A stretch of 64,000 bases of DNA, from contig MQVO02000041.1 in the NCBI GenBank assembly GCA_001986395.2, forward strand, positions 62,001 through 126,000, read 5' to 3'. This document shows positions 23,007 through 34,060 of this stretch, piece after piece (within the stretch, counting starts at the first letter, position 1; each line of letters begins with the position of its first letter). Under the pieces are notes generated by a model. That model saw nothing but the letters and a program-made list of their open reading frames with translations. It was not told the DNA's origin and searched no databases. The translations under genes were made by a program, and so were the position numbers. The stretch is from Irpex lacteus. Taxonomy: Eukaryota; Basidiomycota; Agaricomycetes; Polyporales; Irpicaceae.

Positions 23007-26000
23007 CTACAATGACGTGGGTTCATCTTTGTCAGGCGCAAATCTGAGCCTAGCAAGTAGAACAGTATCCCACTCGTCGGACGTTCGTTTTGCAACGGAT
23101 ACTTTGCTTGCTGATTGCGTTCCTGGAGTCTCCTCCTCGAATACAGGTCCTCCATGCTTGACTGCAGCCGGATCTGAAGTTAGGGAGAAGTTTCCCCAAG
23201 GTTGACCGGGTTTTGACGAAGAGAAAACGTTGAAGTTAATCTGGTAGACACCTTAGTCGCTTGTAGCAAAATGCGGATAGTTAACGCACCAGGCTATCGG
23301 GGTGATGGTGGCTGACAAATAGGGCATAATTTGCGGCATCGAGGGTGCAGATAACTGGTATGCGAGTCAGTGATGTCTGACGCCACAGACAAACCTCGCT
23401 CAGCTGCGTACCTAGGAGGATATCCTCGCGTTGTATTGGATGGTGATCCCCATAAACCCTCAATATCTCATCGATATTCGCTTGGAACCATCGTTTTGCA
23501 GGCGATAGGTCGTCAATGAACCGGAACATAGTCGACTCCGTGAATAGATGTGCTGCCTTATGGCCGTTACGGAGGGGAGCTGAATACCGACGTCCAATGT
23601 TGCGTCTACAGATGGCTTCTTAGTATTGTCCTACATGAGGAGCAAGGGTCGTACTCACGTGGAATGCGATTCACTTTTGCCACGCGATAGCCAGCCTTGT
23701 ATCAGGTCCATACCCCTCTGAGCGACAGTTCGTTTCTCTAGCTTCTCCTCTTTCTTAGGAACGGAAGCAGAGCCCTGACAATAACCGTTGATAGACGATA
23801 GTTTCTGGATACTCTTTTCCGAGCTATCTGACGGTCTGAAGGCGTTGAACAGCGTCACAAATGAGCCCGTAGGTTTACGATGATAGCCCACGGCTCCTAT
23901 ATGAACAGGGCTGGGCGTCCACAAGGGCAGAATAACTGTTTGACGACCGTCTGAGCATCAACTACGGGCAAGAAAGAACTTTACTCACGAGAAGGATGGT
24001 ATTCGTGCTGCAGCGTTAGTCTGTATCTTCTCTCATTCCTGATTTCTGCCACTCTAGGATTCGAAGGAACTGGTGTAGGCGGCAGGTCCCCGTAGTCGTC
24101 TGAATGTTCGGTCGACGAACCGAAGGCGAGTGAGGATGCACGGCTCGGATATCGCGATGCACGAGGTGATTCTTGATGGACAGCAGGTTCCGGGGCAGAG
24201 TGGACGCCATGAATGTCTATGGTATGGGGTGGTTGATGAATTGCTGGCTCAGACCTCGTATAGTGCCGATATATAGAACCGGCCTCGCTTCCAGGGCTGG
24301 AGGCACCATGCGGAGAGGGCATTTGATGGACAGCGACAGAATCAACTTCGTCTGTAGGTGGTGGCAACTCAACACTCGTTACATCGGCTATATGATAACT
24401 TCGTCAGATATGTGATATTCGAATTCGAGATAATGGCTTACGAGGTAAGTTGGGCAGTGGAACCACCGTAAGTGCAGGACTACGTGCATCCTTATTCAAG
24501 CCGTCGATCCAGTCGATCCAATCTTGTTCTCGAACATCCTCGCCCATCTGCACATGTTCGATACCATTCCATCCGAATGCCCGGCGAAGCTGGTCTAGCA
24601 ACTCGTCCAGACGCTCAAAAGTAGGACGTGCCCCGGGGGATTTGTCCCAACACGTCTCCAGAATGCCTTGAAGTGGAAGGCTCCAGTCACGTAGCAAGGG
24701 CAAGTCGGGACGTTTATCGAGGTCTGTTTGTCTCGTCTCGTCAGACTGGGGGCAAATATCCTCAATTGACCACGTACCAAGAACAAAGTGGCGCACGGCC
24801 TCGTCGTTTGCCATGAACCATGGGACGCTTCCCTTGGTAAGAAGTTCTACACATGATATAGCGAATGCATAAACGTCGACTTGCGGAGTCAAGCCGCTCA
24901 TCCCCGACATTAGCTCTGGGGCTTGCCAGCGGAATGTACCATCTGGAAACCGCCGAAGTGAGCTGAAGCCTGCTTATGTGGAAATATAGTACGCTTACGA
25001 GGTAGAGGGTGCCCACTGATCCGGGAGGCCTCCGATTTCATCTCACTTTGCCCAAAATCTGAGATGATGCAGTGTCCGTAGTCATTTACCAGGATGTTGG
25101 CGCACTGTAGGACGTTTATGGCTTAGCATGACATTGACACGTGCTGATTAGCATCAAGCACGTACCTTTATATCCCCGTGGAAAACCCCTTTGCCATGTA
25201 GGTACACCATCCCACGTACGATCTGGTGCATCATCCTCAGAACTCCCTGTCCTGGATCGTCAAGCATGGTATCCCATTCGCCCTGACTAAGACCCTTCAG
25301 CCATTTCACAACACTTCCTCGCTCGTAGTATCGGCTGACGAAGAACCAAGGACTCCGTGCCTCTTCAGGAACATCCCAGCCACTAGCCTGACTATTGGCA
25401 CCGAAGCTGTGGACACTGCTCTCTAGACCACCTCCTTCGTAAAGGCCCCGGTCAAGAGTTGGATGCAGATGTCCACTCGCATCGTATGCGCTAGCACCGA
25501 TCAACTCCAGCACATTTGGATGTCGCAGCTCGTTCCAAACGGCGACTTCCCTGAGGAAGAGCTCCTTGGGCGTCCATGAAGCCAGAACCTTGATAGCCAC
25601 GACGCGTTTCTTGTACGAACCGCGCCAGACTTCACTGAAGTTGCCCTGGCCAATCTTCGCATGTCGAATCAACTCGTATCGCGTGATCGTCCAAGAAGGA
25701 AGCGACAGAGATGCTGGAGGCATACCACCAGTAGTAGAGAGACGTAAGAGAGATTCGATGCTGGATTCGATGAATTCGCGGTCGAGGGTGTCTCGAGATT
25801 CGCCAGAGGAGCTCGCCCGACTGGATTTTGAAGCATGCGAGCTCGTGGTTGGATGTCTGGACCTGCCACCGGCTTGCTGGTTGGAGATACCTTCAGGAAC
25901 TTGCCCTCGTTCGACCTGCTTCCGAAGAACTGGATCACCGACAATGCCGCTCACGATTCCCTGGATGCTGCCAATGCTAGCGTCTTGGACGGGACTCGTC

Positions 26001-28971
26001 ATCACCTCTTCATCGAGAATCGATATGCTCCGTTCTTGCTCAGTGGTTTGCTTCTCCTCCTCTGCTCGTTCTTTCTCCGCCCACTCCTTCATGATCTCGC
26101 TCTCCAACGCGCGCTGCAGCGCCTTGATCGCCTCTGGCATCTCTTCCTTCCTGACCTGCAAGACTCTAAGCATCTCGAAATCGTCATTTGTTGCCACAGC
26201 CCTGCGTAGAAGCTGTCTCAACGCCTCGGTATCATGGGCAAGATCCTGCGAGTTCTGCACAGCAGACAAGTGAGTGATCGTGTTCATAAGTTCCTGGCTT
26301 GACATCTTCGATGGGTCGTGGGCATTCAGGATGGGAGGCGAAGCGGGGTAATGCACCGGAACGGGGAAGACGATCTCGGATGAAGGCTTGTAAGAATCTG
26401 ATTCGACGTCGAGGAGATTAGGTATGCCGATAGAGTCGAGCCGCGAGGGTTGCCTAAGGCCGGATACGCCCTCCAAACCCAAGGCGCCACTCAGTGGAGG
26501 TGGGGTCTCTTGCTGAGGAGACAACAAGCCTGGATGAAACCCGGGGGTGGTATGCTGAGGGAAGGACTGGCTATTGGGATACGGTGGTAATGCAGGTGGA
26601 GGTGGATTCAAGATATGGTCAAATAGGGCAGCAGTCTCTGCCTGACGCTGTTGCTCTGCTTGTAAAAGATGCTTAAGAATGCGTACTTGGATCGCGACCT
26701 GGCGTTGATAGTGCATCAGTAAGACGAATCGTTAACTTAGTTCTAAACAAAACACATACGCCAAAAACGGTGAGAGCGTCGTTTAGAGCGTCGTTGCAGG
26801 CCGCCAGCTCAATCTGGATCTCCTCCCGTTTGAGATAACGCTTGAGGAACGGTCGACTGTTTTGCTTTTGAAGTAGGGTGAGTACTTTGGTGAAAGCTCT
26901 GCAATCGAAAGATGGTGAGAAAATGAAGATGACAATCCAGACAGAGACTTACCCTATCAATCGCTCCATCGGCATGTTTAGCTCTTCTCCCCAAAGGGTC
27001 TTGGGATCTTGCCTCGGAGAATTCTCCATCCTGGCCTTTCCTCCACTAGGTGAGTCCCTGGGAGATAGAGTAGAACCAAGTCTAGGCGAGCTATGAACGC
27101 CCTTCCCTGATCCACTGGTACCAGGGAGAGGCACTGGCATTGACGGCGGCGAGGGTAAATGCGCTGTTCGAGGACTCCCAATGAGAGTGGGGCTAGCTTT
27201 AGGGCTACTGACGTCGTCTGTTTGTTCGATTTCTTCCCGGATAGAGATAAGAATGGTGGCGCAGCGATCCGTCAAGCGCATGCAGACTTTCTGGTTAAGC
27301 TGGATAACCGATGGTGGATCAGATATGTACTGGCATAGTCCGCGGAGAAACTCACATCAACGGCCTGTGCTGCGTCCCAGATATCTAGTAGCACTTTGGC
27401 AGCAGTGGCTAGTCCTGGCACAGGAGCGAACTCAAGAACTTCTGCACCGATGGCCAAAAGCTCGTGCGCACCTTCCCCGACGTAAGATGTAGCACGGAGG
27501 ACTTTCTGTTACAAATGTTATATTAGAGGCGGTTGTAGTTCGTTAAGAAGCAACTCACCTCCTTCGTTGTACGAAAGGCCTCGTTGCTTGGGTCATCTGT
27601 AGAACGTTTATTTCCACTACTGCTCTTGTGGGTTCCTTTATGTTCCGGGCTGAAGACGCTTCCGCTCGACCACGGTCTATGTTGCTCGGAGTTCCACCAG
27701 GTGCCACCGAGACCGCGGGCTTGGAACTCCTCTGTATCTTCATGCTCTTTGGCTGCATCGTACCCATACCCACTGTCAACCGTACGAGCGTTGTCCGCTT
27801 CCGAAGCGTTGTATGCGAAGATATCACTCTCACTTTCCAGTTCGGGATGCAAAGTCGGCCCAGAGGATACTTCGCCCGCTGTAGACACGCGATGGCTGAC
27901 GACCTCCGCGACATTGACAGAATGCACGGATGATTCGGAACCCGCACGATGACGCCCGCGACGCATGCGTGAAATCCAGTCACGAGGGTTTACGGGGCTC
28001 GAACCTCGACTTTTACTGCCTCCTAAACGTGAAAATGAGAAGCTACGGCCTCTGCCTGGACGTGGCTCGGTTCTTGACGTAGACGATTGCCTCGAAGATT
28101 GACCACTATGCTGAGCAGTGGTGGATGGCAGGGGTAAAGGAGAGGATGCAACGCGCGTCATGTCTGCTGCTCTCACTGCGGCGATGGGCGCCGGACTGAC
28201 ACCCTTGCCAATGATTTGCGGCTGTTGCAGTGGCGTGGCTGTACCAGAAGAATGCGGAGATTTGATAGAAGGATCAGGAAACGACACATGGGAGCTATGC
28301 GATTTCATTTGCGGCAACGGGGACTGGGAGGTAGATGGTGACTTGGTTTGCTGTAATATAGACGCTGACGGTTGAGTCGACGTTGAATGTCCTCGAGGGC
28401 GTCTGGAAAGTATTGGACCCTGGATCGTATCCGTCGTCTCGTCAATAGTCCTCGGGACGCTGTCAGATAGTGGTGATCCGACAGGCAAGGCAGTTGAAGC
28501 TAGACGTGGGGTGTGAGATGGGGAGCGAGTTCCTTTCTTCGAAGGAGAGTGGGGAGATTGGGACCCTGACGTTCCTGAGGTCGAATTTATAGCAGATATA
28601 GGATCAGTGCTTGACACAGAAGACTGCTCTGCGGCGCGTCCGCGTGAAGACTGAGGCGCGAGTGGTGGCGGCATCGCTTCCAGCCACCGGCGCTGAGCCT
28701 GCAGTATAAAGTCTTGCTGGACGATTCGCCAGCACCACGCGTGTTTTCGGTCTTCGCAGTGCCTACAAGTGCTCTCGGATGGCTGAGAATATGGCTATAA
28801 TGCACATATGTGTTAGCACGCGTACATGGAAGTCTAAAGGTTCGATGTTTCTGACTTACATACGCCTGCGGCGAGGGTGAAGGGAACTATGTGGCTGGGA
28901 ATAGCCTGACTCACCGGATCACAGCAAGCACAAGAAGATTGATACTGCGTGGAGCCAGAATGCAAGCTCAT
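23007..28971 (-). CDS. TKL-type protein kinase with Cys-rich N-terminus, MLKL-like helical domain and orphan C-terminal domain
   Basis: A long multi-exon gene. The start is MSLHSGSTQYQSSCACCDP, then (two short introns) a Cys motif CRHCEDRKHAWCW. Next comes a ~350-residue Ser/Pro/Arg-rich disordered exon (27,523-28,674). The helical segment at 27,490-26,950 (LAIGAEVLEFAPVPGLATAA, KVLLDIWDAAQAVD) resembles the MLKL_NTD-like four-helix domain. A Gln/Glu-rich coiled-coil region follows. The kinase domain has a Gly-rich loop IGQGNFSEVWRG, VAIKVL lysine (~25,600), catalytic HGDIKCANILV (HGD in place of HRD), SDFGQ (~25,055) and WQAPELMSG, so it looks active. The C-terminal part (24,000-23,007) has VHIGAVGYHRKPTGSFVTLF, RRYSAPLRNGHKAAHLFTES, FRFIDDLSPAKRWFQANIDE and NYALFVSHHHPD, a domain I know only from Agaricomycete proteins. 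It ends RLRFAPDKDEPTSL. It is expected to act in the cytoplasm as a signalling kinase; the substrate is unknown. Confidence 0.85.
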
Positions 28972-29954
28972 GCAGACACCTCCGCTGTCTGAACCTCTCT
29001 GACTGCTTGAAAGGCGTAAGGTGGAGCTGTACAGGCGAGGTCAATGAGTGTTCGTTTGAGAAAGCTGTGAGCACGTAGGTACCTATATGAGCCACGCAAA
29101 GGTCCGCGTGAGGCTTTGATTCCCTGCGCCCTTCCTTGATCAGAGAGGTCTGTGCTCGAAACAGCCACCGTCAGAGCGCCACATATGGTAAGTATTTAGA
29201 AGGTACGGCGCACCTGCTCTCCTCAGCTTCACGCAATTCCTGAACGTGAAGCAAGCTTTGGCAGGCGGTGCAGGTGATGGAGCGAGTGGAAGTTGTGGTC
29301 GCCCATGTAGAAATCGCGATGGTAATATGGAGGCGAGATGTGCCAGTACATGCTTCTTTCCACGTGGATCATGATGGCATGTTCCGATTAGGAAGGTGTG
29401 GTTGTGGCTGATCGGGCTTCGGTGGGTTTATAGCCACAAGGGGTTGCGTCGTAAGCCCACGTATCCAGAGCCCATATGAAAGTGATTCCTGCATCTAACC
29501 TCTGGAGGTGTCTGGTGTGGCTGTCGAGCTTTGAAATGCCGACAGGATAATAAGGCGCCCGGAGTTCTCCGAGCGCTAGTCAGACTGCGCTCTCGTACTT
29601 AGCGATCTTCTTGAGTTCATGCACGATTTGCTTTGCAGCAGTACTCTACTACTTACTAGGATCTAATAGCAACATCAAATCCACAAATATGAGACACATT
29701 ACAGTGAACGAATGATTAGGTGATATTAGTATTAAAGTTGGTGTATGGACAGTCATTAATTGAGCGTCACTACCTTTGAAGCGATGTAAACTTAACGCTT
29801 AGACCTACAGTCGTAGCTATGCAAGGACTGTTATGAGCCCCTACTAATTGCTTCTCAGGGGCTATCACCTTCGTCGGCCACACTGCTAAGCAATACGTGC
29901 TACTTTGAATAAGTATTCAATTCCTGTGCAGACTCATTGCACTCACCATGAGTC
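28972..29954. other. Upstream region of the kinase gene
   Basis: No gene recognised on either strand. The region contains the likely promoter and 5' leader of the minus-strand kinase, then featureless sequence up to the inverted-repeat element. Confidence 0.35.
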
Positions 29955-31172
29955 CTTTTTCGACCTTAACGGGGCCGGGTGTGACCCGTGACACGGTGTG
30001 TTGCTAAATTTTAGCAACATCGGCGGGGGTGGGACCGTGACACCCGCTACTTTAGCAACACCGGGCGCCGCAGGCCCGCCAAAATTGTGACCATAGGAGA
30101 CGAGGTAGTGAGGGTGCGCGAAGTAACTTGGCGGACTTTGAACCAACAAACTTCGCACACTTCGCCCAGCCAAGTTTCGGCACGCAAACTTCGGCTAACT
30201 TCAACACTTGTGTTCGTTCACCAACACCTCTCGCCTTGTCGACATCATATAAAATTGTAACTCACATACAGATTGTGTACATATTGAACTCCACATACTC
30301 AAGTTAAACGTAGAGCACTGTTTGAGTGAGATATGTATCAACATCCTCTCGGAGGGCTCGTGCTGCTCCCATGGGGTCAAGTTTCGGACTTTGAAACTAT
30401 GACAGCTAACTTGAACCTAAACTTGAACAAACTTGCGTGACATAGCGTGACATGTCCGGCGAATGCCGCGTGCCGTCGTGCCAGTACACCTTTATGCTCA
30501 TTTCAGCAGGGATATATAGAATAAGACACTTGAGCCTCAGCTAATCATTCTCTTACATAGTCTACTAACATCGTCAACATAAGTAACTGGCTCAGTCGGA
30601 ATATTCGATATATCAGATGCATTCGGCAGTCGGCGCTTGTCAACTCACCGTGACGCCTATCACCCACGCTGCCAACATTGCCTGAGCATGCTCGTCAGCA
30701 TCATGAATACTTTACGGTAGAGTTGAGGCCAATTCATATTAATAAGAACGGTTTAATCATGTTGTTATGTCGTCAGATCCAAGCATATAGCTGGATAGCT
30801 CACAAATACGAAAGACGTAGGTAAGGCACCAACCCTCCTTGAGCTCTGATCGCCGATGCGGCCATCACGCTCAAGTTTGTTCTTTTAGGTTCCGACAGCA
30901 ATCGCAAACTTCGTACTGCTCTGATTCTGAAATAGTTAGAACTCCGCAAACTTGAAGTAACTTGAAGTAACTTTGGTCACTTTTCGCGCTCAAGTTACTT
31001 CAAGTTTGTTTGTTAATGGCGAAGTTTGTTCAAGTTTATCGTCAAGTTAAATTGTTAACCCTCCGAGGTAGTGCCCCAGCCCGCCAAAATTTAGCAACCG
31101 TGACCCGTGACAAGCGCCCAAATAGCATCCTTCAAGAGCTCTCCGTGACCCGTGACCCCCGTTAAGGTCGAA
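29955..31172. mobile_element. Non-autonomous DNA transposon with 20-bp inverted ends and AAGTT arrays
   Basis: Both ends carry the same 20-bp sequence in inverted orientation, CTTTTTCGACCTTAACGGGG. Just inside each end lie copies of GTGACCCGTGAC and of TTGCTAAATTTT / CCGCCAAAATTT. Further inward, dozens of CAAACTT / AAGTTTG / ACTTGAA motifs occur on both strands (about 30,100-30,450 and 30,860-31,060). Such subterminal arrays are typical transposase-binding sites. No protein is encoded, so the copy depends on an enzyme from elsewhere. No clean target-site duplication is visible. Confidence 0.75.
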
Positions 31173-31248
31173 AAAGTACAGTAATAGAGCTTGCCTTAAA
31201 ATTATAGCTGATTCAAGGCCAGTAGGAATTTGCACAGCATATGGTGAC

Positions 31249-32915
31249 TATTGCAACAGGGAGTGACCTGCTCTCAAGCGCGCGTTCGCGAGCAATTCTC
31301 CTGCCTTAGATGGTAGTGCTATCAATCAGGACCTCGAACACTTACGTTTGTGAAATCAGCGGCGTCAGGAGACTGTAGTGTCCACACAGTAGACTCGGAA
31401 CCACGATGTCTCAGACGCAATTTCAAGGCCAACTACACTTAATATATATGTTTATAGCATTATAACGATACATGATTACATATCGTACAATTCTCGAGCA
31501 TATCCTAGCTCTTTCGCAACTACTGTAAGCCTGCTACTATGTGTGTGCTCTTGTTCAAGTTGCCTGCAGTAGGTCGATATGAAGGGACTTGGCGTTGAAC
31601 ACCTGCCCCATTCCCCTTCTGATACAGTCATTGAGCGAGGTCAAAGTCCCGACGACGGCTTTAGACATCCGGTGGCTCACAATACTGGATGCAACCAGCC
31701 TGGGTAAGTAGTGCCAGTGTGAATGGGCCGACAGGCTCAACTGCCGCCCCCCATTCGACCCCTGTAGTGTCTCGTATAGGTATTCGAATTTCCGCCCGAA
31801 AGCCTACTACGTGAGATCAAAACCACTGCCTGCTGTTTACGCACGCGTTTCTGTGTGGCAGGGTGTGTCAACGGCGGCATGGCAAGACCTGATTCTCTTC
31901 ATACTGAGATTGGTGTTGCAGGCGTACCATAGAATTGGAACGTGCTATAGCGTGATGGGAGAATCCATAATGATGCCTTACGATGTATGTACACGGATCG
32001 CGCACGAGTCGCCAACCGTTTTCACTTCCTCAGAGCGTTGAGACAAGAGGGTGATACCAAAATCGAAGAGATATCCTGGGAAATACACGCAGTGGTCGTT
32101 ATTAGATCGAGGTAGAACTTGAAAGTGAGTGGGTTGCCGACCTTACCGTATTCTGCTGGATGCCGTCTCCATATTGTATATTGTAGTGCTGTATTTTCAA
32201 GTTAGCTGGCCCGGGGGTCAAAATCGAAGGGAAATGCGGTGGAAAGGATTTCTAGCTATAATATGGATGGATAGCAGACGGGGGCAATCATGGGAATAAG
32301 CTCGCACGATGACCCGAGCGCGATAGACTCACTAGCAGCAGGACGTGATGATTGTCCGATGGCATAATACTTAGAGTCATTCCGTGTGTTGTCCTTGAGA
32401 ACGGTATGCTCGTCATATTGCATATTCAAGACTACGGTATAGGTAGGCGTACGAGACTCGAAAACGTCTCTCCGGCGCAAAGCTGTTTGCTGCTCGAGAT
32501 TGTATATTTCACTGCTATAACCCCAGCCGCTATATGGCCAGATAAAAACCGAGCTATTTTTGAGATGAATATCGATGAATATGTACCCTCATGCAACTAC
32601 CGCGTTCATCGAGAGCCCCGCCAAACATGGGTACGCACCTTTGCATCAATCTTTGGATATCAAACTGGGGAATAAGTGCGTCGCAAAGCTAATAGAAAGG
32701 CATAAGAGATATCACAAACAACCAGACGGGTTAAGTATGGTGGACAGTGGACACAGTGCTGGTGGATGTTGGTGATGTACGGGAGGGTTATCCTCAGACC
32801 GCCCACTTATGGCTACGTAGATGTGTTCGAGGTCCTGATTGATAGCACTACCATCTAAGGCAGGAGAATTGCTCGCGAACGCGCGCTTGAGAGCAGGTCA
32901 CTCCCTGTTGCAATA
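31249..32915. mobile_element. DNA element with perfect 93-bp terminal inverted repeats
   Basis: 31,249-31,341 and 32,823-32,915 are exact reverse complements over 93 bp. The outer ends read TATTGCAACAGGGAGTGACC. GTGAC borders the left end directly and the right end after one extra base, a possible 5-bp target duplication. The 1.48-kb interior has only short open frames (up to 107 codons) with no recognisable transposase. Perfect identity of such long arms suggests recent movement. Long arms are seen in MULE-type and other cut-and-paste elements, but the superfamily is undetermined. Confidence 0.85.
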
Positions 32916-33667
32916 CGTGACTGTATAATAGCGAGAACTAGAGAATGACGCTACAGAACAGCGGGAGGAACTTGAAAGTTTGGGACCATGAGCGCTCCGT
33001 GCGCTCTCTATTTGTACGTATTTGCCCCTCTGTTGTGCCATGCGGCCCCGTTGCTTCAGGAGCGCGGCGTATGGACTCAGAGTTGAACGTTGAACGTTGG
33101 GCTCTCATAGACCCCCTTCAGAGGCGTGATTCCCCTGAAATCACGCCATATCTGTAGCAGTCTAGTAGCCTATACCGATTACGCAGTCGACGGTCGTGCT
33201 TTGAAAGATCTAGATGCTTTTACGCGTTACGGGGATATTAGATGTAAAGGCGCCTGGTCGAATGACGGACTTAATGGATCACGTAAGGTAGATGGGGGCA
33301 GCGGAGCCGCACATGAAACCTGCTGCTTTCTCTTACCAGGGTATAGGAAGACAATATTCAGCCCGTCTCGTGGTCGTCAGTTGTTATCGTAATCTCCTGT
33401 CAAGCATACGGTGCCATGACACTTAACGTCGCAACCTTCCTGTGCGAGCGTTCACGATCGATAGTATGGACCGTTTGTCGTTAATCCGTTGCGGTGGATT
33501 TCCTAGGACATCATCTCCCTTCTTCATGTATAGGCCAGCACGGAGACATCGATTGGTCGTATACCAGTACTCGCTGGTAGCAAAGATCTAGTCTGGCCCA
33601 TCACCATTTGGCGTCGTTGTCTAAGACACTGCTTAGCAATCTGGCAAAAGCAATACGCATGAGCACT

Positions 33668-34060
33668 TCAATGCAGGTTGGGAGTTGAATGTATACTGAC
33701 AGGGAGTATTGAGTACTTCCAAGAAAACTGACGACGCATTGGACACGCCATGGCTAACAATACAATCGGTAGTTTATCTGCCAGGCGGGAGAAGTTGACC
33801 ACAGTTGGCGTGACGAGAAGACCGGCCAGATACAGCCGCAGCGGGAACGGTTGGCGGAGCCAACTCTCGAACATCTCCAGCTCTCTCACCTGTGCGGGCT
33901 TTGAAAACGGGAATGACCGGGATACCAGCGTTCTATCAACTTGGGGTATACCTGTGAGGAATGAGGCTCACCAATCTGGTTCCGGCCGGCCATTGTTGAG
34001 AGAGCGCGATAACTCCCATAACAGCAGTTGAATAGGACCCACAACCAACACACGGCGTTC
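33668..34060 (-). other. Coding-like segment, unassigned
   Basis: Two open stretches can be joined across a short GT-AG intron (about 33,946-33,985). The first encodes CWLWVLFNCCYGSYRAL. The second encodes VDRTLVSRSFPFSKPAQVRE, then LEMFESWLRQPFPLRLYLAG and LLVTPTVVNFSRLADKLPIV. No family is recognised and no plausible start or end could be fixed. It could be a decayed gene or chance. Confidence 0.2.

Noticed and set aside
25566..26273. A 235-codon open frame on the plus strand
   Set aside because: Antisense to the kinase and coiled-coil exons; no recognisable protein.
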